A DNA stretch of 64,000 bases, taken from NCBI RefSeq assembly GCF_029892095.1, contig NZ_JARZAE010000004.1, positions 8,556,001 to 8,620,000 of the forward strand. The letters run 5' to 3'. Positions 44,049 through 52,267 of this stretch are shown piece after piece. The DNA is from Kitasatospora sp. MAP12-44. GTDB taxonomy: Bacteria > Actinomycetota > Actinomycetes > Streptomycetales > Streptomycetaceae. The notes under the pieces were generated by a model. The model was not told where the DNA came from. It searched no databases and saw only the letters and a program-made list of their open reading frames with translations. The position numbers and the translations under genes are program-made. Within the stretch, counting starts at the first letter, position 1. Each line of letters starts with the position of its first letter.

Positions 44049-44993
44049 GTGGAGTATCGACGGCTCGGGAACACCGGCCTCGAGGTGTCACGCCTGGGCC
44101 TGGGGACGACGTCCTTCATGGGGATATTCGGCCGCAGGGACCCCGAGGAGTCCCTGCGCACCCTGCTGCACGGGCTCGACTCCGGGATCAACCTCATCGA
44201 CACCGCCCCCTCCTACGGGGGCGGGCTGGCCGAGGAGATGGTCGGCCGGGCCCTGCGCGGCCGGCGTGACGAGGTCGTGGTGGGCACCAAGGTCGGCTGC
44301 TACGCACCGGAGGAGTTCGACTTCTCGGCGCGGCGGATCAGGGCGGAGTTCGAGGCGAGTCTGGACCGTCTGGGGACCGACCACGTCGACGTGCTGCTCG
44401 CCCACGACATCGAGTTCGGCGAGCCGGGCCAGGTCATCGGGGAGGTACTGCCGCTGCTCGAGCAGTTGCGCGCAGAGGGCAGGGCACGGGCGATCGGCGT
44501 GTCGGGACTGACGCTGCCGGTGCTCGCCGCGGCGCTCGAAGCCGCCTCACTCGACGTGGTGCTCTCGTACTGCCGCTACGGGCTGCACGACCAGGGCCTG
44601 GCGGGATCCGCAGCCGACTGGAGCGGTCGGCAGGTCGCCACCCTGCTCGGCAGTCCGGTGGCCATGGGCCTGCTCACCACAGGGGGAGCACCCTCGTGGC
44701 ATCCCGCCGCCCCCGAGCTCAAGGCGGCGGCGGCCCGGGCCGCCGCGCTGTGCGCCGGGCACGGCACCGATCTGGCCTTTCTGGCGATGCAGTTCGCGTC
44801 GGGTCAGGACGACCTGGCCTCGGTACTCACCGGGACCGGCAGCAGAAGCCATCTGGAAGAGAATATCCGCGCGTTCGGTACGGCCCCGGACCCGGAATTG
44901 CTGAAGGCCGTCACCGCGATATTCGCCGAAGTTCCGCAGAACACCTGGAAAAACGAAGGGGAGAACGAGGAATGGCAGGAGAAGATTGCATGA
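44049..44993 (+). CDS. aldo/keto reductase
   Basis: 314 residues from the GTG at 44049 (GGGGAGGA six bases upstream); a longer open frame upstream includes promoter DNA and is not used. AKR features: LGTTSFMGIFG, INLIDTAPSYGGG (catalytic Asp, Tyr), VVVGTKVG (Lys), VDVLLAHDIEFG (His), and SVLTGTGSRSHLEENI near the end for cofactor binding. It would oxidise or reduce a sugar or cyclitol carbonyl with NAD(P). It is followed, with a 4-base overlap, by a Gfo/Idh/MocA oxidoreductase, so the two probably catalyse successive redox steps. Confidence 0.9.
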   Translation: MEYRRLGNTGLEVSRLGLGTTSFMGIFGRRDPEESLRTLLHGLDSGINLIDTAPSYGGGLAEEMVGRALRGRRDEVVVGTKVGCYAPEEFDFSARRIRAEFEASLDRLGTDHVDVLLAHDIEFGEPGQVIGEVLPLLEQLRAEGRARAIGVSGLTLPVLAAALEAASLDVVLSYCRYGLHDQGLAGSAADWSGRQVATLLGSPVAMGLLTTGGAPSWHPAAPELKAAAARAAALCAGHGTDLAFLAMQFASGQDDLASVLTGTGSRSHLEENIRAFGTAPDPELLKAVTAIFAEVPQNTWKNEGENEEWQEKIA

Positions 44994-46018
44994 CCGCTGC
45001 ACCGGAAGACCATGAGGACGTGCGCGTGGGCGTCGTCGGCCTCGGATTCGGGCGGTGCCATGCCAAGGTGTTGTCCACCATGGCCGGCGTGGATCTGGTC
45101 GCGGTGGCCGACCTCGATCCCGAGGGCCAGGGAATCGACCTCGAACCGTATGCCGAGAAACTGGGCGCCAACGGCTACCGTGACGGCACGGAGATGATCC
45201 GCAGGGAATCACTGGACGCGATAGTGATCGCCGTTCCGCCGAGGGCAAGGGCGAGGCTGATCGCCGAGGCCGGCGAGCGGGGCGTCGCGATCTTCCTGGA
45301 GAAGCCCTTCGCCACGGACGACGAGCACGCCCGGGAGATGGGCGAGCTGTGCGACCGGTTCCCGGACGTGCCGATCATGATGGACTTCTGTCTGCGCCAT
45401 CTGCCCGCGGTCGCCGGGCTGCGCGAGCTGCTGGACGGGCCGCTGGGCGAGGCGCTGGTGGTCAACGCCGACCTGATGCTTCCCCGGGACGACTCCCCGC
45501 CGTGGATCTGGGATCCGGCCAACGGCAACGGCGTGGTCAACGAGAACACGTGCCATCTGCTCGACACCCTGTGCTTCCTCATGGGAGAACCGGTCCGGGT
45601 GATGGCGGCGGGGAAGTCCTACCTGGGCAACCCGCTGGAGGACGGCGTCGCGGTCGTGATCACCTTCGCCTCGGGCGCGACAGCCGTGCTGACGGGCGGG
45701 GCGCTCGGGGCGCAGGCAATGGCCACACCGGCGTCCCTGTCGGTCTACACGGCCCGGGGGCAGGCCCGGCTGACCGGCCTTCACCATATGTTCGGTGACC
45801 TCACCTGGGCCACCGCGGCGTCCGCCGAGCCGACCCGGCAGTCGTGGGCCCTGCCCGCACGGGGCGCGATCAGCGAGTACGCCCTCAGCCACTTCATCGG
45901 CTCGCTGCGCGGCGGCACCGCGCCGTCGCCGGATCGGCGGGCGGGCGTCCTCACGGTGCGGCTGGCCATGGCCGTCCGCCGCTCCCTGGAGACGGGCGAG
46001 AGCGTGTCCGTGGCCTGA
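44990..46018 (+). CDS. Gfo/Idh/MocA family oxidoreductase
   Basis: 342 residues from the ATG at 44990, which overlaps the previous stop; an in-frame ATG at 44972 is an alternative. A Rossmann domain (RVGVVGLGFGRCHAKVL, LVAVADLDPEG) is followed by the family motif FLEKPFATD with the catalytic Lys. The C-terminal alpha/beta domain has VVNENTCHLLDTLCFLMGE, where His is a common proton relay. These enzymes oxidise or reduce ring hydroxyls of sugars and inositols. In aminocyclitol and amino-sugar pathways they make the ketone that an aminotransferase then aminates, consistent with the class III aminotransferase in this cluster. Confidence 0.9.
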   Translation: MTAAPEDHEDVRVGVVGLGFGRCHAKVLSTMAGVDLVAVADLDPEGQGIDLEPYAEKLGANGYRDGTEMIRRESLDAIVIAVPPRARARLIAEAGERGVAIFLEKPFATDDEHAREMGELCDRFPDVPIMMDFCLRHLPAVAGLRELLDGPLGEALVVNADLMLPRDDSPPWIWDPANGNGVVNENTCHLLDTLCFLMGEPVRVMAAGKSYLGNPLEDGVAVVITFASGATAVLTGGALGAQAMATPASLSVYTARGQARLTGLHHMFGDLTWATAASAEPTRQSWALPARGAISEYALSHFIGSLRGGTAPSPDRRAGVLTVRLAMAVRRSLETGESVSVA

Positions 46019-46030
46019 GCGCACGGCACC

Positions 46031-46072
46031 GGTGGGGCCGGGGCTCCCGCGTTTCGGTACCCCGGCCTCACC
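46031..46072. terminator. bidirectional stem-loop between convergent operons
   Basis: GGTGGGGCCGGGG (46031-46043) pairs with CCCCGGCCTCACC (46060-46072) over 13 bp with one mismatch and a 16-base loop. Confidence 0.65.
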
Positions 46073-47309
46073 CCTCGGCACTCCGTGCCCTGACCTCCAG
46101 GGCGGCCCGATGAAAGGCGAGGTGCTTCAGGTGGGCCAGCAGCCGCTGGTCCGCGGGTAGCTCGGCCAGGGTGTGGCCGGCCCCCTGGGCGGCCCCCCGG
46201 TAGTCGGTCGCGAAAGTCTTGACGGTCTCCACTCCGAGCGCGAACAGCGACGTGGCCTGCGCAAGCCTGAAGCGTCCGCCGGGCGGTCCCCACCGGTCGG
46301 GGTGCGGGGTGAACAGGCACACCGAGACCTCGGCTGCCGAGCCGAGCACCTCGGCGGCGCCCATCAGCAGCGCCGGCTGGGTGCCGTTCGCCCCGATGTC
46401 GACCACGGTCAGCGGCCGCGGGTCGGCCGCTGACCGGGCGAGCAGCCGACGACCCGCGTCCAGGCAGCGTTCGGTGAACAGGCCGCTGTCGATGCCGGCC
46501 CGCACCACCGCGTCGGTCTCGGGCAAAGGAGTGCCGAACATCGTCAGCGGACCCTGGCGCAGCCGCGCCCGCTGGTCCGTGCGGTGCGCGACCTCGTCGG
46601 CGAAACGGGCGAGGAACAGCTGCTCGAACGTCTCCCCGCCGGCCGCCGACCGCTGTGCCAGGGCGCGGGCACCGGACACCAGCCTGGCCAGTTGCGAGGC
46701 GACCAGGCCGTTGTCCATCCATGCCCGGTGGCGTCCCTCAGAACTGCGCGCGGTGACCTCGTCCGCTCCGAACACGGTCCGGCTCGTACGGGACAGCACG
46801 GTGCGTTCGGCGTCGCTCAGCAGCGACAGCCGGCTGAGGTAGAACACCGTTGACGCCTGCGGGTCGTCTGCCAGCAGGTCATGGACGATCTTGAGGTGTT
46901 CCGCGTCGGTGCCCAGGAACACCACCGTGCGGTCCGGTTGCCGGGGCAGCGCCGCGGCCAGTGACGAGGCCACTTCGCGGCCCATCCGGAGGAACGCGGC
47001 GAAGAGCTCCGGCGCGGTGGGCCGCCGAGGGTCCGCCACGCCGACCGCGTCGAGCACGGCGCGGAGGTTGCGGCGGTACTCGGCCACCTCGTCCGGCCCC
47101 AGGGCTCCGGACTGCTTCAGCCCCCGGCGCAGGTGCGCGTCCAGGTCCTCCGGCGCAAGCCCCAGCTCACGGGCGCGACGGCGGGTGTCCTCGACCGCGG
47201 TTGCGGCGTCGAACGGCGCGTCGAGCCGGACGAGCCGCTCGGAAAGCCGCGTCACATGGCCGACGAGGTCCCGTGGCAGAGCAGGTGCGGCGTGCTCAAC
47301 GGCGGTCAC
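46068..47309 (-). CDS. uncharacterised protein in the carbamoyltransferase operon
   Basis: 413 residues; I do not recognise the family. The N-terminal 130 residues are helical and charged. The middle has RTVVFLGTDAEHLKIVHDLL and STVFYLSRLSLLSDAERTVL, resembling a Rossmann-type alpha/beta core. Later TVVDIGANGTQPALLMGAAEVL looks like a second glycine-rich nucleotide-type loop, followed by RFRLAQATSLFALGVETVKTF. No transmembrane segment or signal peptide. It overlaps the DUF1349 gene by 14 bases and is last in an operon led by the O-carbamoyltransferase, so a role in the same pathway is likely though unknown. Confidence 0.65.
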   Translation of the reverse strand: MTAVEHAAPALPRDLVGHVTRLSERLVRLDAPFDAATAVEDTRRRARELGLAPEDLDAHLRRGLKQSGALGPDEVAEYRRNLRAVLDAVGVADPRRPTAPELFAAFLRMGREVASSLAAALPRQPDRTVVFLGTDAEHLKIVHDLLADDPQASTVFYLSRLSLLSDAERTVLSRTSRTVFGADEVTARSSEGRHRAWMDNGLVASQLARLVSGARALAQRSAAGGETFEQLFLARFADEVAHRTDQRARLRQGPLTMFGTPLPETDAVVRAGIDSGLFTERCLDAGRRLLARSAADPRPLTVVDIGANGTQPALLMGAAEVLGSAAEVSVCLFTPHPDRWGPPGGRFRLAQATSLFALGVETVKTFATDYRGAAQGAGHTLAELPADQRLLAHLKHLAFHRAALEVRARSAEG

Positions 47310-47838
47310 GGAGCGGCTCCAGGCTGAAGCGGAGGTCGAGGAAGGTGGCCGTGCAGCGCTCCGAGAAGGGGGCCTGTGCGAACAGCGACACCCTCAGCGG
47401 TCCCGAGGGAATCCGCAGGGTGCGGACGAACCGGTGGTCGCCGGCCGCCTCCTCGCGGTGCAGGAACGCCAGCCGGCGGCCCTCCCGCGCCACCGTGAGT
47501 TCGGTGGCGGGGCCGGCCAGTTCCGGGCCGGCCGCCTCGTCGGACTCCGGCCGGGACACCACGGTCACCACCGACCACCGGCCGTCCGGTGCCCGCTCCA
47601 CGCAGGCCTTGGTCCAGCCGTCCGCGGTGTGCACCAGCAGCCCGCCCGCGTCCGCGAACCGGCTGCCCTGGACGGCCACCCGGACGGACAGCGTGAAGTC
47701 GCCGTCGAGCGTCCGGGACACCTCGGGCACCGCGTCGATCTCCCTGACGCCGGGCAGGCGGTAGAGGTCGGAGCCGGCCGGGGCGGTCAACTCCAGCCGC
47801 GGCCCGATGTCGTCGAAGGGCGCTGCGGACGACGTCAC
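47296..47838 (-). CDS. DUF1349 (concanavalin-like) domain protein
   Basis: 180 residues. TLDGDFTLSVRVAVQGSRFADAGGLLVHTADGWTKACVE, WSVVTVVSRPESDEAAG and LRIPSGPLRVSLFAQAPFS reproduce the DUF1349 beta-sandwich, related to lectin/glucanase folds. It lacks a signal peptide and so works inside the cell. In this operon it may bind the sugar moiety of an intermediate or serve as a small-molecule carrier. It overlaps both neighbours (4 and 14 bases), which implies coupled translation. Confidence 0.8.
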   Translation of the reverse strand: MTSSAAPFDDIGPRLELTAPAGSDLYRLPGVREIDAVPEVSRTLDGDFTLSVRVAVQGSRFADAGGLLVHTADGWTKACVERAPDGRWSVVTVVSRPESDEAAGPELAGPATELTVAREGRRLAFLHREEAAGDHRFVRTLRIPSGPLRVSLFAQAPFSERCTATFLDLRFSLEPLRDRR

Positions 47839-48686
47839 GGCGCTGACATCCCGCCGTCGACGCTCACCGCCTGCCCGGTGATCCGGCGAGCGGAGGCGAG
47901 GAAGAGGACCAGTTCCGCGATGTCCTGCGGCTGCTGGAACTCACGCTGCGGGATCATCATCCGCATCCGCTCCCAGCACTCCTCCTCGGTCTCCCCGGGC
48001 CGGGTGAACTCCTCGAGCAGGTAGTTCCACATATTGGTGCGGACGATGCCGGGGCAGACGGCGTTGACGCGCACGCCGTTGCGCGCCTCTTCCAGGGCCA
48101 GGGCGGCGGTGAACCCGATCACCCCGAACTTCGCCGCGCAGTAGTGCGCCACCTTGGCGAAGCCGCTGCGGCCTGAGACAGAGGAGAAGTTGACGATCGA
48201 TCCGCCGCCGTCGGCCCGCAGCAGCGGGAGAGCGTGCTTGGACACCAAGAAGACACCGTTGAGATTGCCTTCTATCACTCGGGTGAACTCCGCCAGCTCC
48301 ATCTGCTCGACCGTGCAGACATGGGTGACACCGAAGGCGTTGACCACCGTGTCCAGCTGCCCGTAGCGCTCGCCCACGGTGGCCAGCAGCGCCTGCACCG
48401 AGCCCTCGTCGGCGGCGTCGGCCGCCACGGCGGTGACGTCGCAGCCCCGGTCGCGCAGCTCTGCCGCGAGTTCCCCGGCCGCAGCGAATCCGCCGACCTC
48501 CGCGGAACGGTAGTGGTTGTACGCGGACGCCAGATGGTCCGTGTCGGCGACGACGACCCGCGCGCCGCGCAGCGCGAACGCCTCCACCACCGCGCGTCCC
48601 ATGCCCCGGCCGCCGCCGACCACGAGGACCACCTTGCCGCGGTGGGCGTCGGCCGTCTCCGGCGGATCTTCCTGTCGGGTGTTCAT
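47835..48686 (-). CDS. short-chain dehydrogenase/reductase
   Basis: 283 residues. VLVVGGGRGMGRAVVEAFALRGARVVVADTD binds NAD(P); VVNAFGVTH replaces the usual NNAG; IVNFSSVSGRSGFAKVAHYCAAKFGVIGF supplies the Ser, Tyr and Lys of the active site; VNAVCPGIVRTNMW follows. An insertion after the cofactor loop (HLASAYNHYRSAEVGGFAAAG) is longer than usual. It may set the stereochemistry of a hydroxyl or provide a ketone for transamination. It follows the carbamoyltransferase with a 57-base gap. Confidence 0.9.
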   Translation of the reverse strand: MNTRQEDPPETADAHRGKVVLVVGGGRGMGRAVVEAFALRGARVVVADTDHLASAYNHYRSAEVGGFAAAGELAAELRDRGCDVTAVAADAADEGSVQALLATVGERYGQLDTVVNAFGVTHVCTVEQMELAEFTRVIEGNLNGVFLVSKHALPLLRADGGGSIVNFSSVSGRSGFAKVAHYCAAKFGVIGFTAALALEEARNGVRVNAVCPGIVRTNMWNYLLEEFTRPGETEEECWERMRMMIPQREFQQPQDIAELVLFLASARRITGQAVSVDGGMSAP

Positions 48687-48743
48687 ATGCGTACGACCTC
48701 CGGGTCGGTGGGAAGGAAGGCAGCGGGAGGAGTTGATGCTCCG

Positions 48744-50450
48744 TCAGGTTCCCGTCGCGCCGGCCGCGGGGCCGGTCCAGAGCGTCCCGTCGGACCAGAT
48801 GTAGTGGGTACCGCCCCACCTGGCCGCCGATGCGACATCGGGGAAGAAGCCGCTGCCATTGAGGTTGGCACTGGTGTTGCACAGCACGGGGATACCGCTG
48901 ATCTCCTCGTAGGCGGTCAGGATCCGGCTGGTCGCCGTGTCCGTCGACGCGTCGATGGTCTGCAGCCGAGCCGTGCCGTCCAGGTGCAGAACGGCTGGAA
49001 TGCGCTCGGTCCAGCCTGCCCGCGTGCGGTGCTCGAAGAGCATGTAGGGGTCGCTGCCACCCGGGGTGAAGACCTCGGCGGCACGCGAGGTCAGGCAGAT
49101 GGGGGCCACCGGCCGGTAGGACGCCCGGTCCTTGATGGCGTTCAGCCGGTCCTTCACGGCGAGGCTGGTCGCCGGCGCCAGAATGCTGCGGTTGCCCAGC
49201 GCCCGCGGTCCGATCTCGGCCCGACCGGACAGCACCACAACGGGTTCGCCCCGGTGGTGCAGGAGTCCCGCCAACTGCCGTTCATCGCAGGGCGTCGGGT
49301 GCCATCCGGCCGGCACATCGCCGACGGCCACCCGCGGACCCGAGTACACGTTCCAGTCCAGGGCGATGCGCTGCTCCCGTCGGAACATCTCGCAGCTGGC
49401 GGTGCCGATGGCCGCTCCCGAGTCGTTGGGGAACGGCGGGATCCAGATCTCCCTGAACAGCCCGCTGCCACGGAGCGCGCTGTTCCACTTGATGTTCAGT
49501 GCGCAGCCACCGCCGAGGACCAGGTTCGGCCTGGACACCCTCGATCCGCGCTGTACCAGCGACCGCATCCGCTCCAGCACGAGGTTCCCCACATACGCCT
49601 GGAAGGTGGCGATGAGGTCCGCGTTGGTCAGCCCGGGGAACAGCTCGTCACGGTTGGCGGCGACCTTCCGGCCGACGTCCTTGGTGTCGTTGGACGGCGC
49701 GTCGCGGAAGTCGGCGAGGATCGTGTCGAACACCGGGAACGCGGACTCCTCCACCTTGCCGAGGGCGGCATAGGCCATGGCCTTCCCGGCAATGGACAGG
49801 TCGCTTCGCATCGCCTCATCGGGGGTGAGGCCGTCCGTGTTCCTGATGAACGGCTCGAACTGCGAGCTGAAATCGGAGAAGGTGCTTCCGGCGAGCGGAA
49901 ACAGCGTGTCCACCCAGGCAACGGTCCGGGTCGCCGCCTCGACGCGGTAGAGGCGTGGTGCCATCCCACCGTCCCAGACCAGCACCAGGGCGTCCTCGCC
50001 GCGGGCCGCGAACGGGCTGGAGCAGTAGGCGCCCAGGAGGTGGTTGCTGACGTGGTGGTAGCTGGCGTAGCCGCTGCCGGGCGCGCCGAAGTCGTGGTCA
50101 CCGAACGTGTGCCGGGCGATGGGATCGCCCACGCCCACCCGATCGTGGTACGGCGCGACCGTGAGCTCCAGCGGGCGGCCACCGCTCAGCGTGCGGATGC
50201 GGGACGGCTCCGTGGACACGACCTGCTCGGAGTCGTCCCCCGTGAACCAGCCGTCGACGACGAACTGATCGACGTCGGCCGGTTCCAAGCCCTCCGACCG
50301 CAGGATCTCGGTCACCCGCTCAAGATCTCCGAGAGAGCTGTACCGCTCCCCGTTCCCGAGCTTCTCGACCTCGGTGCTGAAGCGAAGCTGACCGTCCTCG
50401 ATGACGGCGACCCCGCCGTCATGAGTGACTTTGATTCCACAGATCAACAT
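48744..50450 (-). CDS. O-carbamoyltransferase (NodU/CmcH/TobZ family)
   Basis: 568 residues, full length. The N-terminal Kae1-like part has ICGIKVTHDGGVAVIEDG, GYASYHHVSNHLLGAYCSS with the metal-binding His pair, and VLVWDGGMAP. The later part has NLVLGGGCALNIKWNS, RAEIGPRALGNRSILA and PVLCNTSANLNG, all diagnostic for carbamoyltransferases that use carbamoyl phosphate and ATP via carbamoyl-adenylate. It would install a carbamoyl ester on a sugar hydroxyl of the product. It leads an operon with SDR, DUF1349 and an unknown gene, starting from the divergent promoter at 50451-50629. Confidence 0.93.
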   Translation of the reverse strand: MLICGIKVTHDGGVAVIEDGQLRFSTEVEKLGNGERYSSLGDLERVTEILRSEGLEPADVDQFVVDGWFTGDDSEQVVSTEPSRIRTLSGGRPLELTVAPYHDRVGVGDPIARHTFGDHDFGAPGSGYASYHHVSNHLLGAYCSSPFAARGEDALVLVWDGGMAPRLYRVEAATRTVAWVDTLFPLAGSTFSDFSSQFEPFIRNTDGLTPDEAMRSDLSIAGKAMAYAALGKVEESAFPVFDTILADFRDAPSNDTKDVGRKVAANRDELFPGLTNADLIATFQAYVGNLVLERMRSLVQRGSRVSRPNLVLGGGCALNIKWNSALRGSGLFREIWIPPFPNDSGAAIGTASCEMFRREQRIALDWNVYSGPRVAVGDVPAGWHPTPCDERQLAGLLHHRGEPVVVLSGRAEIGPRALGNRSILAPATSLAVKDRLNAIKDRASYRPVAPICLTSRAAEVFTPGGSDPYMLFEHRTRAGWTERIPAVLHLDGTARLQTIDASTDTATSRILTAYEEISGIPVLCNTSANLNGSGFFPDVASAARWGGTHYIWSDGTLWTGPAAGATGT

Positions 50451-50506
50451 GGTGTGCTGGCCTCCAGGATGACGTTCCGCCAGCTTCGCCGCATGCGGAC
50501 CGCCGC

Positions 50507-50569
50507 CACATCACCCGGTCGGGTACAGGAGCTCACCCGGTGCGGGGACTGCACACCCGGGTGATGTGG
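50507..50569. promoter_or_regulatory. inverted pair of ACATCACCC motifs in a divergent promoter
   Basis: CACATCACCCGGTCGGGTA at 50507-50525 is identical to 57889-57907. A second copy lies inverted at 50557-50569 (CCGGGTGATGTGG), so CCACATCACCCGG forms a wide dyad centred between the carbamoyltransferase and GH13 starts. It is a strong candidate operator/activator site. Confidence 0.7.
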
Positions 50570-50629
50570 CGACGCATCGGGGCGATCAGCATCGGGGCGG
50601 GCGCAGGCGACAAGCGAAGGAGCCGGACC

Positions 50630-52267
50630 GTGGGCCAGTGGTGGCGTGACGCCGTCTGCTACGAGCTGTATCCGAGGTCGTTCGCGGACGGCGACGGCGA
50701 CGGGACCGGGGATCTGAAGGGTGCCGCGGCCGGGCTCGACCATGTAGCGGAGCTCGGAGCGGATGCGGTGTGGATCACCCCCTTCTACCCGTCACCGCTG
50801 GCGGACGGCGGCTACGACATCAGCGACCACACCGAGGTCGCACCCGAGTTGGGCACCCTGCAGGACTGGCACGCCCTGGTCGACCGGGCCCACACCCTGG
50901 GGCTGCGCGTGCTGGTCGACCTGGTGCCCAACCACACCTCGGTGGCGCACCCTTGGTTCCGCCAGGCCCTCTGCGCGCCGGCCGGCGCCCCGGCGCGGGA
51001 CCGGTACGTCTTCCGGCCGGGACGGGGTCCGGGAGGGCAGGACGCGCCCAACGACTGGCAGTCGGCCTTCGGGGGCCCGGCCTGGAGCCGGGTGCCAGGA
51101 GACGACATGGGCCCCGCCCAGTGGTACCTCCATCTGCACACCCCGGACCAGCCCGACCTGAACTGGCGCAGCCCCGAGGTGGTCGCCGAGTACGAACGCA
51201 TCCTGCGGTTCTGGCTCGACCACGGCGCCGACGGCTTTCGGGTGGATGTCGCCCACACGCTGTTCAAGGCCGCGGACCTGCCCGATGCCGGGCCCGGGCA
51301 GCACCAGGAGCCGGACCGCTACCACCTCATGCCCTACTACGACCGTGCGGAGGTGCATCCGCTCTACCGCCGGTGGCGGGCCCTGCTGGCGGACCACCCG
51401 GCGCCGGACGTCGAGGCGCCACCGGGCGAGAGACTGCTCGTCGGCGAAGTCATCCTGTTCGACCAGGAACGGCTGGCCCGCTACGTACGCCGAGGGGAGC
51501 TGCAGCACGTCTTCAACTTCGCCTACGCGCAGTGCCCTTGGGAGGGACGGGAGCTGCGTCGGGTGATCGGGGAGTCGGTTGCCGCGACCGCGGCCGTGCA
51601 GGCCCCGGCGACCTGGCTGCTGTCCAGCCATGACGCCGTCCGCCCGGTCACCCGCCTCGGCGGCGGTCCTGCCGGGCTGCGGCGCGCCCGGGCGGCGGCC
51701 CTGCTGACCCTGGCGCTGCCGGGGGCGGTCTACATCTACCAGGGCGAGGAACTCGGCCTGCCGCAGGCGTATGTGCCCGAGGACCGGCGCCGGGACCCGC
51801 TGTGGGAACTGTCAGGACGCACCGACCCGGGCCGCGACGGCTGCCGCGTACCGATTCCCTGGACGGGGGAGGAGGCGCCGTACGGCTTCAGCGCCGCGCC
51901 GCCCGAGGACTGCTGGCTTCCGCAGCCGGCCGACTGGTCCTCGCTCACCGTTCGGGCCCAACAGGCCGACGCAGACTCCACCCTGACGCTGTACCGGACC
52001 GCGCTGCGGCTGCGGCGCGCGTACCCCGCCGGCACCGACGGCTGCCGCCTGGATGGTCCCGACTCCGGTGAATGGCTGGGTTTTCACCGGGGCCGGGACC
52101 TGCGCTGCCTGGTCAACTTCGGTCCTGGCGGGCTGCGGCTCGACCCGGACGACGAGATCCTGCTGGCCAGCGCGCCCGTCACCGCAGGGGTACTGCCCCC
52201 CGACACCACCGTCTGGCTGCGCCCGGCTACGGCTCAGCGCCCGCTCGGCCCGGAGTCCAGGGAGTAG
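50630..52267 (+). CDS. GH13 alpha-glucosidase-type glycoside hydrolase
   Basis: 545 residues from the GTG at 50630 (AAGGAG seven bases upstream); the open frame before it crosses the promoter dyad. WWRDAVCYELYPRSFADGDGDGTGDLKG and AVWITPFYPSP are typical of alpha-glucosidase/oligo-1,6-glucosidase. Catalytic residues are all present: DLVPNHTS, GFRVDVAH (nucleophile Asp), LLVGEV (acid/base Glu) and SSHDAVRP (stabilising Asp). No signal peptide, so cytoplasmic. Alongside a cluster glycosyltransferase it may remove a protective glucose from the product, or provide glucose. Its end overlaps the convergent GT gene by 34 bases. Confidence 0.9.
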   Translation: MGQWWRDAVCYELYPRSFADGDGDGTGDLKGAAAGLDHVAELGADAVWITPFYPSPLADGGYDISDHTEVAPELGTLQDWHALVDRAHTLGLRVLVDLVPNHTSVAHPWFRQALCAPAGAPARDRYVFRPGRGPGGQDAPNDWQSAFGGPAWSRVPGDDMGPAQWYLHLHTPDQPDLNWRSPEVVAEYERILRFWLDHGADGFRVDVAHTLFKAADLPDAGPGQHQEPDRYHLMPYYDRAEVHPLYRRWRALLADHPAPDVEAPPGERLLVGEVILFDQERLARYVRRGELQHVFNFAYAQCPWEGRELRRVIGESVAATAAVQAPATWLLSSHDAVRPVTRLGGGPAGLRRARAAALLTLALPGAVYIYQGEELGLPQAYVPEDRRRDPLWELSGRTDPGRDGCRVPIPWTGEEAPYGFSAAPPEDCWLPQPADWSSLTVRAQQADADSTLTLYRTALRLRRAYPAGTDGCRLDGPDSGEWLGFHRGRDLRCLVNFGPGGLRLDPDDEILLASAPVTAGVLPPDTTVWLRPATAQRPLGPESRE

